Source: JBNJEL01 sp051745835 (GTDB lineage Bacteria > Bacillota > Halanaerobiia > Halobacteroidales > Acetohalobiaceae). From it: a DNA stretch of 18,012 nucleotides. The translations under genes and the position numbers were made by a program. Location of the stretch: positions 1 through 18,012 of the forward strand of contig JBNJEL010000035.1 in NCBI GenBank assembly GCA_051745835.1, read 5' to 3'. Of the stretch, positions 7,130-14,115 are shown one piece after another (position 1 is the stretch's first letter; each line of letters begins with the position of its first letter). Below the pieces are notes generated by a model. The model saw only the letters and a list, made by a program, of their open reading frames with translations. It did not search any database and had not been told where the DNA came from.

Positions 7130-8794
7130 TTAATCTATTCTATTTAATTTATCAGTTACAAACTTAGATTGAGAATAATCTATATCATACTTATAATAGA
7201 TACTTTCACGCCTGCTTACTACGCGACCTTGGTCAGAATAAGGCTTCCACTCAACAAAACCACAACTTTGACTAGTCTGTGAATTATTAAATTGATAACC
7301 AGATTCTTGAGCAATTTCCTTGACTTTCTTAATTAGTATCTCCTTTAAGATTGGTTCACCATAGTACTTCTCTATAGCTAAATTACCATCCTGGAGTAAT
7401 CTAATAATAACCCGTCCTAACCATTCTTCGCTATTAGATTCACTAATATATGCCACCATTGTAGTCGGATGTAAATTAGCAGCTATGCGGGCAGCACTAT
7501 TACGTTGATTATCGGGAAGAGGAAGTTCTAAGCAGCTAGTCCAGTTCTGATTAGTAGAGATAGCTAATAAATCTTTAGCTTGTTGAGAGATACCTAATCT
7601 AAACTTAAGACTACTTGGACCACGACTATTAAATAATTTCTTAAGTTGAGTACAGAGTTTAAGAGCATAATTTTGATAATACTCCAAATCCAACTTTACA
7701 ATAAAATCTTCTAAGGCAGATAAAATCTTACCTAGCTTAGGAGAATGCCACCGATAGATGCATTTCAGTCGCTCTTCATTCAGCTTGCCAGTAATAAATT
7801 CTTGAAAATTAATAGCAGTCAGCTCTTCTAACAAAGTAGTTAACCGCCGACAGTTAGTCCAATTAAGCTGAGTTGATAACTCTTTTTTATCCTCAACCTC
7901 TGTTTCAATCTTAAACTGTAAATCCTTACCCTTACTTATAAAGCGTTTATAATTTAAATTAGAATTATACTCTATCTGATAATTACCTGCTAAATCGGTT
8001 AATGTCGAGTTGCGGTAATTTTGCGTCAATAATAGATAAGTTAACAGCGCTCGACCGTGGGATTTCTTCTGACTTAACCACCGAAAATAATACTCAGCTA
8101 GATCATCAGCTAAGACAGATTCTGTTGTGCGGTCTAATAACTCCTTGACTACTACTCCTTCTTTTGCTTCCCGCCAATCAATATAATCCAACAGTAGGTT
8201 AAATGTAGTACGCTTAACCTTAAAGTTATACCGTTGTTGAAACTCTAATACTCGCTGTAAAGTTACTAAACTATTAACTGGATTTAGAACTCGCAATAAC
8301 TGATCATGACAATCTTTGAGAGCTAAGTAAGTAGCATAGACCTTATCCTGCCAGTACATAAATTGACGAAAGGTTAGATCAAAGTCCCAGATCTTCGTTC
8401 GCGGCTGCTGACAAAAGAGCAGATCACACTGATATCCTTGGTACTTAAATGTTAACCGCTGTGATACTAACTCTTCACTATAATTGGCAAATATCTTCTC
8501 AGTATCTATCTCTGTTACTTTAGTAACTTCATAACAGTTCACCAATTCTTCTTTAAGCTCAATTAAATCAGTATCTAAACTTAAGAATATATCGAGATCA
8601 GATGACTTGTTAGTTGTAATTATATCGTGCTGAATTAAGTAATGATCAGAGATTATTCCTCCTCCAATTATAGGTTCTAACCCTAAGTCGCTTAGAAACT
8701 CTTCAACTTCCTTTACAATCTGAGGTACTTCTAAATTGACTTCTACTATCTGCATCATCCCTAACCAATTATCATTCAACTGCTCTGTGATCAT
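7130..8794 (-). CDS. Uncharacterised 554-aa protein with N-terminal nucleotidyltransferase-like domain
   Basis: I do not recognise this as a named protein. The N-terminus shows a nucleotidyltransferase-fold signature: GGGIISD (44-50), then SSDLDIFL with Asp66 and Asp68, and a third Asp124 in YQCDLLF. These match the metal ligands of CCA-adding/poly(A) polymerase-like and mobile-element nucleotidyltransferases. The next segment, WDFDLTFRQFMYW through NPVNSLVTLQRVLEFQQRYNF (about 136-191), resembles the region after the catalytic domain in phage-type members. Residues 200-410 are helical, Leu/Lys/Glu-rich and unassigned. A C-terminal module contains NWTSCLELPLP (417-427), VAYISESNSEEWLGRVIIRL (447-466), IEKYYGEP and EWKPYSDQGR. 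No signal peptide or membrane helix is seen. A TTG at 8800 is possible, but the ATG at 8794 has AGGTGA about 7 nt upstream. Base composition looks like its neighbours. It lies between rnpB and pheA; substrate and role are unknown. Confidence 0.75.
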   Translation of the reverse strand: MITEQLNDNWLGMMQIVEVNLEVPQIVKEVEEFLSDLGLEPIIGGGIISDHYLIQHDIITTNKSSDLDIFLSLDTDLIELKEELVNCYEVTKVTEIDTEKIFANYSEELVSQRLTFKYQGYQCDLLFCQQPRTKIWDFDLTFRQFMYWQDKVYATYLALKDCHDQLLRVLNPVNSLVTLQRVLEFQQRYNFKVKRTTFNLLLDYIDWREAKEGVVVKELLDRTTESVLADDLAEYYFRWLSQKKSHGRALLTYLLLTQNYRNSTLTDLAGNYQIEYNSNLNYKRFISKGKDLQFKIETEVEDKKELSTQLNWTNCRRLTTLLEELTAINFQEFITGKLNEERLKCIYRWHSPKLGKILSALEDFIVKLDLEYYQNYALKLCTQLKKLFNSRGPSSLKFRLGISQQAKDLLAISTNQNWTSCLELPLPDNQRNSAARIAANLHPTTMVAYISESNSEEWLGRVIIRLLQDGNLAIEKYYGEPILKEILIKKVKEIAQESGYQFNNSQTSQSCGFVEWKPYSDQGRVVSRRESIYYKYDIDYSQSKFVTDKLNRID

Positions 8795-8837
8795 AAACAA
8801 GTCACCTTTTTGCTGGATTATTTACTATCTCTTTATT

Positions 8838-8866
8838 ATTATATTACATTACTTTTAAAAAATAAA
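8838..8866 (-). promoter_or_regulatory. Possible promoter for the nucleotidyltransferase-like gene and pheA
   Basis: A perfect -10 TATAAT (8838-8843, minus strand) lies 17 bases from a poor -35 (TTTATT). It is in the right place, between the rnpB terminator and the ATG at 8794, but the weak -35 in AT-rich DNA keeps this tentative. Confidence 0.4.
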
Positions 8867-8906
8867 ATGAAGCTAGAAAAGATAGCACTAAACTAGTTAA
8901 TTATAT

Positions 8907-8941
8907 GAAATAAAAAAGACTTATCCCTAGGGATAAGTCTT
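8907..8941 (-). terminator. Rho-independent terminator of rnpB
   Basis: A 26-bp perfect palindrome at 8916-8941 (half-site AAGACTTATCCCT) runs straight into TTTTTTATTT on the minus strand. There is no T-run on the plus strand, so it acts for rnpB only. It ends the transcript about 10 bases after the 3' side of the P1 helix. Confidence 0.95.
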
Positions 8942-8951
8942 AACTAACTAC

Positions 8952-9315
<364 letters not shown>

Positions 9316-9338
9316 TTTAATTGCTGAATGCTTTTATA

Positions 9339-9367
9339 ATGATAGCACCTTAAATTATAAATGTCAA
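9339..9367 (-). promoter_or_regulatory. Sigma-A promoter of rnpB
   Basis: A perfect -35 TTGACA (9362-9367) and -10 TATCAT (9339-9344) are 17 bases apart on the minus strand, with TG in the extended -10 position (TGCTATCAT). The -35 lies 8 bases after the rnhA stop codon. Expected transcript start is about 9331-9332. Confidence 0.9.
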
Positions 9368-9375
9368 GTAAAATA

Positions 9376-9975
9376 TTAATTTATCTCTTCTCCTAATAAC
9401 AATCCATAAATAATACTCTGCTCTATTAACTCCTCTTCCTCTAAATCAACTTTCGATAATTTTGTCTGTACTGCTGCTATTTTATCTGCTAGTTGAGGAG
9501 TAGCCTCAAATGATGCTAAGCGTCTATCTAAACGCTCAATCACCTTTGCAGTATCATTGCCTTCGGCTGATAAATTATGCTCATCAATCCCACGATTAGC
9601 TAACTTATCAGCTTCTTGGTTCTCTTCGCGTGGTAAATGATGAAATCTACAATCAGACAGCTGAGATAATAACTTCTTAATCTGTTGATAATAAGGCTTT
9701 AATTTCTCACTACGAACTTGATACTCTCCTGTAACTTGTTTTACCACTAACTGACTATCACTGTATAGATCGATCTCATCTACTTCATAATTTACTGCTG
9801 CTTCTAAGGCAGTAATAATTGCTTGATACTCGGCTTCATTATTTGTAGCTCGACCAATATAATCAGCTATTCTAGCTTGACAGTTATTACTATCATCTAA
9901 TATTACTACCCCAATACCAGCTGGGCCAGGATTACCCCGTGAAGCACCATCAGTATAAATATTTAATTTTGACAT
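9376..9975 (-). CDS. RNase HI family protein with C-terminal extension
   Basis: RNase HI cleaves the RNA strand of RNA-DNA hybrids. All four acidic active-site positions are visible: Asp9 in YTDGASRGNPGPAG, Glu47 in TNNEAEY, Asp73 in YSDSQLVVKQ and Asp123 in NQEADKLANRG. The compact type, without the E. coli basic protrusion, ends near residue 130. About 65 further residues form a charged helical tail (Glu/Leu-rich, ending LLLGEEIN) that I cannot assign. The ATG follows AGAAGGGAG. It lies 18 nt after the zinc-ribbon gene stop, so the two are probably co-transcribed, and it is followed directly by the rnpB promoter. Close paralogues of this ypdQ-like type occur in Firmicutes, so activity is likely but not certain. 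Confidence 0.9.
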   Translation of the reverse strand: MSKLNIYTDGASRGNPGPAGIGVVILDDSNNCQARIADYIGRATNNEAEYQAIITALEAAVNYEVDEIDLYSDSQLVVKQVTGEYQVRSEKLKPYYQQIKKLLSQLSDCRFHHLPREENQEADKLANRGIDEHNLSAEGNDTAKVIERLDRRLASFEATPQLADKIAAVQTKLSKVDLEEEELIEQSIIYGLLLGEEIN

Positions 9976-9993
9976 AAAAGCACTCCCTTCTGA

Positions 9994-10704
9994 TTAATTA
10001 GAGCTGTATAGTATGCGACCACAACGTTCACACTTAGTTAATTGATTGCTATATTTAGCATCTTCAATTAATTTAGCTGGCAAACTAACCCTACAGCCCA
10101 TACAGTAACCATCTTCTAATTCTGCTACTGCTAAGCCGGACTTAGACTCCTTTAACTGTTTATACTTAGCTAAAAGCTCATCATCTAACTGTTCTTTAAT
10201 TGACGCTATCTCTTGCTTGAAACCGGTTAATTGTTGCTCTAATTCTTGCTCTTTATTTTCAGCCTTTCTTTTTAGATTAGCAACTTTATCTTGCAACTGC
10301 ACTAACTTAGACTCGAATTCCTTCTTCTTCTCTGTTATCTCTTCTAACTCCATCATCAACTCTAAAGTCTCATCCTCTAATTGAGCTATCTGCTTTTTTA
10401 CCTCTGCTATCTTAGTCTGTAACTGTTCTAACTCTTTAGGATTACTCTCACCATTATATAACTGTTCTTGATATTCAGCTAACTCTTTTTCTAATCTATC
10501 AGTATTAAACTCTTTATTCTTAATATCTTTATTAAGACTTTCTATCTTTTCTTCTTTAATCTCAATCTGCTGCTGTAAAGTTACTATCCTATCTTTAACC
10601 TCATCCTGCTTAGCCAATAATTGTTGATTACCCTGTTCTTCTTTAATCTGATCGATTTTTTTATCTAATTGCTGTAGACGATATAACTCCTCTACTTTAC
10701 TCAT
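9994..10704 (-). CDS. Coiled-coil protein with C-terminal C4 zinc ribbon
   Basis: This 236-aa protein is almost entirely heptad-like, Glu/Lys/Gln/Leu-rich coiled coil from residue 5 to about 185, with the conserved break NPKELEQLQ (88-96). It ends in a four-cysteine zinc ribbon: Cys201 and Cys204 (CMGCRVSLP), then Cys225 and Cys228 (CERCGRILY). This is the widespread bacterial family with a C4-type zinc-ribbon tail, commonly beside nif3-like genes and thought to bind nucleic acid. No catalytic residues are seen. The ATG is preceded by AAGGAGGAG. It follows a terminator at the end of nif3, so it may have its own promoter, and it leads into the RNase HI gene. Confidence 0.9.
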   Translation of the reverse strand: MSKVEELYRLQQLDKKIDQIKEEQGNQQLLAKQDEVKDRIVTLQQQIEIKEEKIESLNKDIKNKEFNTDRLEKELAEYQEQLYNGESNPKELEQLQTKIAEVKKQIAQLEDETLELMMELEEITEKKKEFESKLVQLQDKVANLKRKAENKEQELEQQLTGFKQEIASIKEQLDDELLAKYKQLKESKSGLAVAELEDGYCMGCRVSLPAKLIEDAKYSNQLTKCERCGRILYSSN

Positions 10705-10730
10705 CTTACTCCTCCTTCTAACACTTAAAT

Positions 10731-10780
10731 TAATAATAAAAAGGTAGACCTAACAGTTTAATCACTGTTGACCTACCTTT
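10731..10780 (-). terminator. Rho-independent terminator overlapping the nif3 stop codon
   Basis: On the minus strand AAAGGTAG pairs with CTACCTTT, and inside it AACAGT pairs with ACTGTT around a GATTAA loop, followed by TTTTTATTATT. The left arm starts within the nif3 stop codon. The U-run ends about 30 bases before the zinc-ribbon ATG. Confidence 0.85.
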
Positions 10781-11900
10781 AAAGTACTGACATAAAATCT
10801 TCATTTTTATCAGAGCTAATCACTTTAATCTCCTCTAAATTCTTTTCTTGTAACTTCTGCTGTAAGCTCTGAACTACAGCCTCCTGCATAATAATCTCTG
10901 TCCCATAATGTCCTGCGTCTATCACTCCAATACCTAACTGGTCAGCATTTTCAGCTTCATGATACTTAAGATCTCCGGTAACTAATAGGTCTGCTCCTTT
11001 ATAAACTGCAGATTCAATCAAATCAGAGCCACTACCGCTACAGACAGCCACTTTCTGAATTGTATCAGTTTGAGGCTTAACTACTCTCAGCTGATCTACC
11101 ATTAACTCTCTCTTAACCTGTTGAGCATACTCTAAAAATGGAGACTCCTCTGTAAGAGTACCAACTCTACCTAATCCAAACTTCCGACCAGTAATCTCTA
11201 CCGGATATAGATCATAAGCTACTTCCTCGTAAGGATGAGCGTCCTCTAATGCTTTAATCACTGCTCGCAGCTTACTTTGCGGTACAATTGTTTCCAATCT
11301 AACTTCTTCCACCTCTTCTAATTCACCTTGAGCACCTAAATATGGATCACTACCACTGCGTGGTCTAAAAGTTCCTACCCCGGATACTGAAAAGGTACAG
11401 TCGCTATAATTACCAATCCAACCTGCTCCTGCTGTAGAGATAGCTTTTCTAACTTCTGCTACATTCTCTTTAGGGATAAAGGTCACTAATTTCTGCAACT
11501 TATCTTCTGCTGTCGGTTGTAAGACCTCCACTTCATTTAATCCTAAACGATGAGCTAAAATATCATTTAAACCACCCGGGGCAATATCATAATTAGTGTG
11601 AGCTACATAGATGCTGATCTGATTTTGAATTGCTTGTTGAATAATCTCGCCCTCAGCTGTATCAAATCTAACTTGAGATAGAGGTTTAAAGATCACCGGA
11701 TGATGTGAAATAATTAAGTCTACATCTTTACTTACTGCTTCTTCAATAATATCTGAAGTAACATCAAGAGTAACTAAGACCTTGCTGATTCGTTGACTAT
11801 AAGAACCAATCTGCAAGCCAACATTATCCCACTCAGCAGCTAACTTCTTAGGCGCTAACTCTTCCATTAAATTAATTACCTGCTGATTACTTAAAGACAT
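10779..11900 (-). CDS. Nif3-like dinuclear metal-centre protein (YqfO type)
   Basis: This 373-aa member of the Nif3/DUF34 family is often mis-annotated as GTP cyclohydrolase I type 2. Its true reaction is not established. Metal-ligand positions are present: His66-His67 in SHHPVIF, Asp105 in HTNYD, His331 and Glu335 in HYGTE. Between the two halves (about 125-235) sits the extra CutA/PII-like domain seen in Bacillus YqfO (GAGWIGNYSDCTFSVSGVGTF and HPYEEVAYDLYP), so this is the long form, with length equal to YqfO. The ATG follows GAGGAGG and lies inside the end of trmK (10-nt overlap), implying coupled translation. trmK-nif3-zinc ribbon is a conserved Firmicute neighbourhood, downstream of rpoD in Bacillus too. 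Confidence 0.93.
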   Translation of the reverse strand: MSLSNQQVINLMEELAPKKLAAEWDNVGLQIGSYSQRISKVLVTLDVTSDIIEEAVSKDVDLIISHHPVIFKPLSQVRFDTAEGEIIQQAIQNQISIYVAHTNYDIAPGGLNDILAHRLGLNEVEVLQPTAEDKLQKLVTFIPKENVAEVRKAISTAGAGWIGNYSDCTFSVSGVGTFRPRSGSDPYLGAQGELEEVEEVRLETIVPQSKLRAVIKALEDAHPYEEVAYDLYPVEITGRKFGLGRVGTLTEESPFLEYAQQVKRELMVDQLRVVKPQTDTIQKVAVCSGSGSDLIESAVYKGADLLVTGDLKYHEAENADQLGIGVIDAGHYGTEIIMQEAVVQSLQQKLQEKNLEEIKVISSDKNEDFMSVL

Positions 11901-12580
11901 CTAATTACCTCCTCAATCTTAACAATTTTACGCTTTAATTCCTTACTGCGTTTTATTGTAGCTAATCTACCATTCTGAGGTAGTTGGTTAACTATTTGTT
12001 GCCATCTATTACGCTTGCTTTCCAGAAATTCTCTATAACTACTAGGCTGTTCTTCTCTTAGTCGTGGACCAATCTCTAATAGAAAGTCATCATTAATCTC
12101 TTCGCTACCGACAGTAGCTACCAGAACTTGATAGAAACGATCACCTTCTTGAGCTAATCCTTCCTGAGTAAGCTGAAACCCATGCTCAATTAACCATTTA
12201 CGCAGCTTAGCTGTTCCCTTCATCGGCTGTAAGATCAATTCTGCTGCTGACATAGCTATCTGCTGCTGATTAGCTATAATCTCGCAGATTGTATTAGCTC
12301 CTAAACCAGCTATAACTATCGATCTCACTTCACCAGCAGTTAAAACACTTAAACCATTACCTAACCGCAGCTTAATCTCATTAGTTAAATCTGCCTCTTC
12401 TATATTCTGCTGAGCTATCTGATATGGTTTAAGCTTACTATCGCCAGCAATTAACCGTTGACAATTAAAATTTTGAGCTAAATAGATCGGTAAGTAAGCA
12501 TGATCAGTACCTATATCTGCTACACTGTAAGGCTGAGAAATTAAATCGATTACCGTTAATAATCTAGTTGATAAGTTCAT
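11891..12580 (-). CDS. trmK: tRNA (adenine22-N1)-methyltransferase TrmK
   Basis: TrmK makes m1A at position 22 of tRNAs using SAM. The 229-aa protein has a Rossmann-type methyltransferase domain with SAM motif I VADIGTDHAYLP (20-31). IAGLGANTI (90-98) stands where the family usually has IAGMGG, and LILQPMKGTAKLRKWLIEHGF (115-135) follows. The C-terminal third is a basic coiled coil, expected to bind tRNA. The frame is open further upstream (to 12640), but that part is AT-rich leader sequence. The ATG at 12580 has AGGAAG 7 nt upstream and gives the normal MNLSTRLLTVIDLI start. A TATAAT lies about 45 bases upstream without a clear -35. Its tail overlaps the nif3 start by 10 nt. Confidence 0.92.
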   Translation of the reverse strand: MNLSTRLLTVIDLISQPYSVADIGTDHAYLPIYLAQNFNCQRLIAGDSKLKPYQIAQQNIEEADLTNEIKLRLGNGLSVLTAGEVRSIVIAGLGANTICEIIANQQQIAMSAAELILQPMKGTAKLRKWLIEHGFQLTQEGLAQEGDRFYQVLVATVGSEEINDDFLLEIGPRLREEQPSSYREFLESKRNRWQQIVNQLPQNGRLATIKRSKELKRKIVKIEEVIRCL

Positions 12581-12670
12581 ATCTATCTTCCTAATCTTTA
12601 TTATTTTAATATGTAACTGCTTCACTATTATATTCAGCATTCTTAAGCAATATCCTGCAAAAGTATATAT

Positions 12671-12704
12671 AATATTAAAACTCCATCTTTAACTTAGATG
12701 GAGT
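12671..12704 (-). terminator. Terminator of the tRNA transcription unit
   Basis: On the minus strand ACTCCATCT and AGATGGAGT form a perfect 9-bp stem around AAGTTAA, followed by TTTAATATT. It starts 19 bases after the CCA end of the CAU tRNA. The U-run is short, so efficiency may be moderate. Confidence 0.75.
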
Positions 12705-12722
12705 AAATTAACTGAATATTAA

Positions 12723-12799
12723 TGGTGGGCCCACTAGGATTCGAACCTAGGACTAATCGGTTATGAGCCGATGGCTCTGACCAACTGAGCTATGGGCCC
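12723..12799 (-). tRNA. tRNA with CAU anticodon, probably tRNA-Ile2 (lysidine-modified)
   Basis: A full cloverleaf is visible: acceptor GGGCCCA pairing with TGGGCCC, D-arm GCTC/GAGC, anticodon stem ATCGG/CCGAT with loop CTCATAA, T-arm CTAGG/CCTAG with TTCGAAT, discriminator A and an encoded CCA. CAU can mean elongator Met, initiator Met or Ile2. The initiator is excluded by the paired first base pair (G1-C72). C4-G69 and C5-G68 together with A73 favour Ile2, whose C34 is converted to lysidine by TilS, but elongator Met cannot be fully excluded. Confidence 0.93.
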
Positions 12800-12808
12800 A
12801 AATTAAAA

Positions 12809-12884
12809 TGGCTCCCCGAGCAGGACTCGAACCTGCGACTCGATGGTTAACAGCCATCTGCTCTACCAACTGAGCTATCGAGGA
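12809..12884 (-). tRNA. tRNA-Asn (GUU)
   Basis: Acceptor TCCTCGA pairs with TCGGGGA (one G-U). The anticodon stem is GATGG/CCATC with loop CTGTTAA (anticodon GUU). The T-arm is GCAGG/CCTGC, followed by discriminator G and encoded CCA. It is a predicted substrate for Tgt/QueA and lies 9 bases before the CAU tRNA in the same transcript. Confidence 0.97.
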
Positions 12885-12910
12885 ACGCCACTTTCTCAAT
12901 TACATGAGCT

Positions 12911-12939
12911 ATTATATAATAAAAATAGCTATTCGTCAA
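12911..12939 (-). promoter_or_regulatory. Sigma-A promoter of the tRNA-Asn/tRNA-CAU unit
   Basis: On the minus strand TTGACG (12934-12939) and TATAAT (12911-12916) are 17 bases apart, 11 of 12 consensus positions. Expected start is about 12904, some 20 bases before tRNA-Asn. The 148-base gap between rpoD and the tRNA holds this promoter; no clear terminator for rpoD was found in it. Confidence 0.9.
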
Positions 12940-13032
12940 CCATTATCTATATTAATTATTATAAATTATTTCAGATTAATCAACAGATGCTCATCTTAAC
13001 GCCTCTATACCTTTCCAACCAGCCTTTTAAGC

Positions 13033-14115
13033 TTAATCCAAGTAATCCTTTAACTTCTTACTACGGCTAGGATGCCTTAACTTACGCAGTGCTTTAGCTT
13101 CTATCTGTCTAATTCGTTCCCGAGTTACACCAAACTCTTTTCCTACTTCCTCTAGAGTACGAGAACGACCATCTTCAACACCAAAACGAAGCTCTAAGAC
13201 GCGCTTCTCTCGCTCCTTTAAGGTATCTAGCACTTCATCTAACTGTTCTTGTAATAACATCTGAGAAGCGGCTACTGATGGTGAAGGAGCATCTTCATCT
13301 TCAATAAAATCACCTAAATTGCTATCCTCTTCTTCGCCAATCGGCGTCTCTAAGGAGACTGGTTCTTGAGAAATCTTCATCACTTCTCTAACTTTCTCTT
13401 CGGATAAATCCATCTCTTCAGCTATCTCTTCTGGTTCAGGTTCACGACCTAATTCCTGGAGTAGATGTCTAGAAACTCTGATTACTTTATTGATTGTCTC
13501 TACCATATGAACCGGAATCCGAATTGTACGCGACTGATCAGCAATTGAGCGAGTGATAGCTTGTCTAATCCACCACGTAGCATAAGTACTAAACTTATAA
13601 CCCTTAGTATAATCAAATTTTTCAACTGCTTTAATTAGACCTAGGTTACCCTCTTGGATTAGATCTAGAAATAACATTCCTCGACCTACATATTTCTTAG
13701 CTATACTAACCACTAACCGCAAATTAGCCTCAACTAACATCTGCTTAGCCTCTTGATCTCCTTCTTCCATGCGTTTAGCTAACTCAACCTCTTCCTCTGC
13801 AGTTAAAAGGTCAACCTTGCCAATCTCTTTTAGATACATCCGAACAGGATCATCAATTCCTACTCCATCAGGTACACTAAGATCTAAATCTGTATCCTCT
13901 GATTCTTCATCTGACTCCTCTTCTTCATCCTCATCAACAACATCTATCTCCAAATCAGCAAAGATTTCATATATATTATCAATCTCTTCTGGCGTTAATT
14001 CTAACTCAGATAATGAATCCATTATCTCTTCATAAGTTAACTTTCCTTTTTCTTGTCCATGACTAATTAATTTTTCAACTTCTTGTTCTACTTCATCCCG
14101 AATATTATCTGTCAT
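13033..14115 (-). CDS. rpoD: Primary (vegetative) sigma factor RpoD/SigA
   Basis: This is the housekeeping sigma-70 factor, 360 aa, similar in length to Bacillus SigA. Region 1.1 (about 1-55) is followed by a very acidic stretch (DEDEEEESDEESED, 61-74). Region 1.2 (DDPVRMYLKEIG, 88-99) comes next. Regions 2.1-2.4 include NLRLVVSIAKKYVGRGMLFLDLIQEGN and FDYTKGYKFSTYATWWIRQAITR. Region 3 follows, then region 4.2 (about 318-346) with TLEEVGKEFGVTRERIRQIEAKALRKLRHP. The ATG overlaps the dnaG stop codon as TAATG, with GAGGGGAGGGAG upstream, so translation is coupled to dnaG. Region 2.4 and 4.2 residues predict standard -10/-35 recognition, consistent with the TTGACA/TATAAT-like promoters in this window. 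Confidence 0.99.
   Translation of the reverse strand: MTDNIRDEVEQEVEKLISHGQEKGKLTYEEIMDSLSELELTPEEIDNIYEIFADLEIDVVDEDEEEESDEESEDTDLDLSVPDGVGIDDPVRMYLKEIGKVDLLTAEEEVELAKRMEEGDQEAKQMLVEANLRLVVSIAKKYVGRGMLFLDLIQEGNLGLIKAVEKFDYTKGYKFSTYATWWIRQAITRSIADQSRTIRIPVHMVETINKVIRVSRHLLQELGREPEPEEIAEEMDLSEEKVREVMKISQEPVSLETPIGEEEDSNLGDFIEDEDAPSPSVAASQMLLQEQLDEVLDTLKEREKRVLELRFGVEDGRSRTLEEVGKEFGVTRERIRQIEAKALRKLRHPSRSKKLKDYLD

Noticed and set aside
8795..8905. Possible T-box or leader control of the pheA transcript
   Set aside because: The leader is too short, with no T-box sequence, specifier stem or terminator between the putative promoter and the ATG.
12581..12640. N-terminal extension of TrmK by 20 residues
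   Set aside because: The stretch is AT-rich leader without family similarity, and a well-placed AGGAAG sits before the ATG at 12580.
12843..13070. Plus-strand frame of 75 codons between the tRNAs and rpoD
   Set aside because: It starts inside tRNA-Asn, crosses the tRNA promoter and ends within rpoD. The product is low-complexity and there is no ribosome-binding site.
13769..14035. Plus-strand frame encoding a Ser-rich protein
   Set aside because: It is the reverse complement of the acidic Asp/Glu stretch of RpoD, whose GAA/GAT codons read as Ser codons on the other strand.
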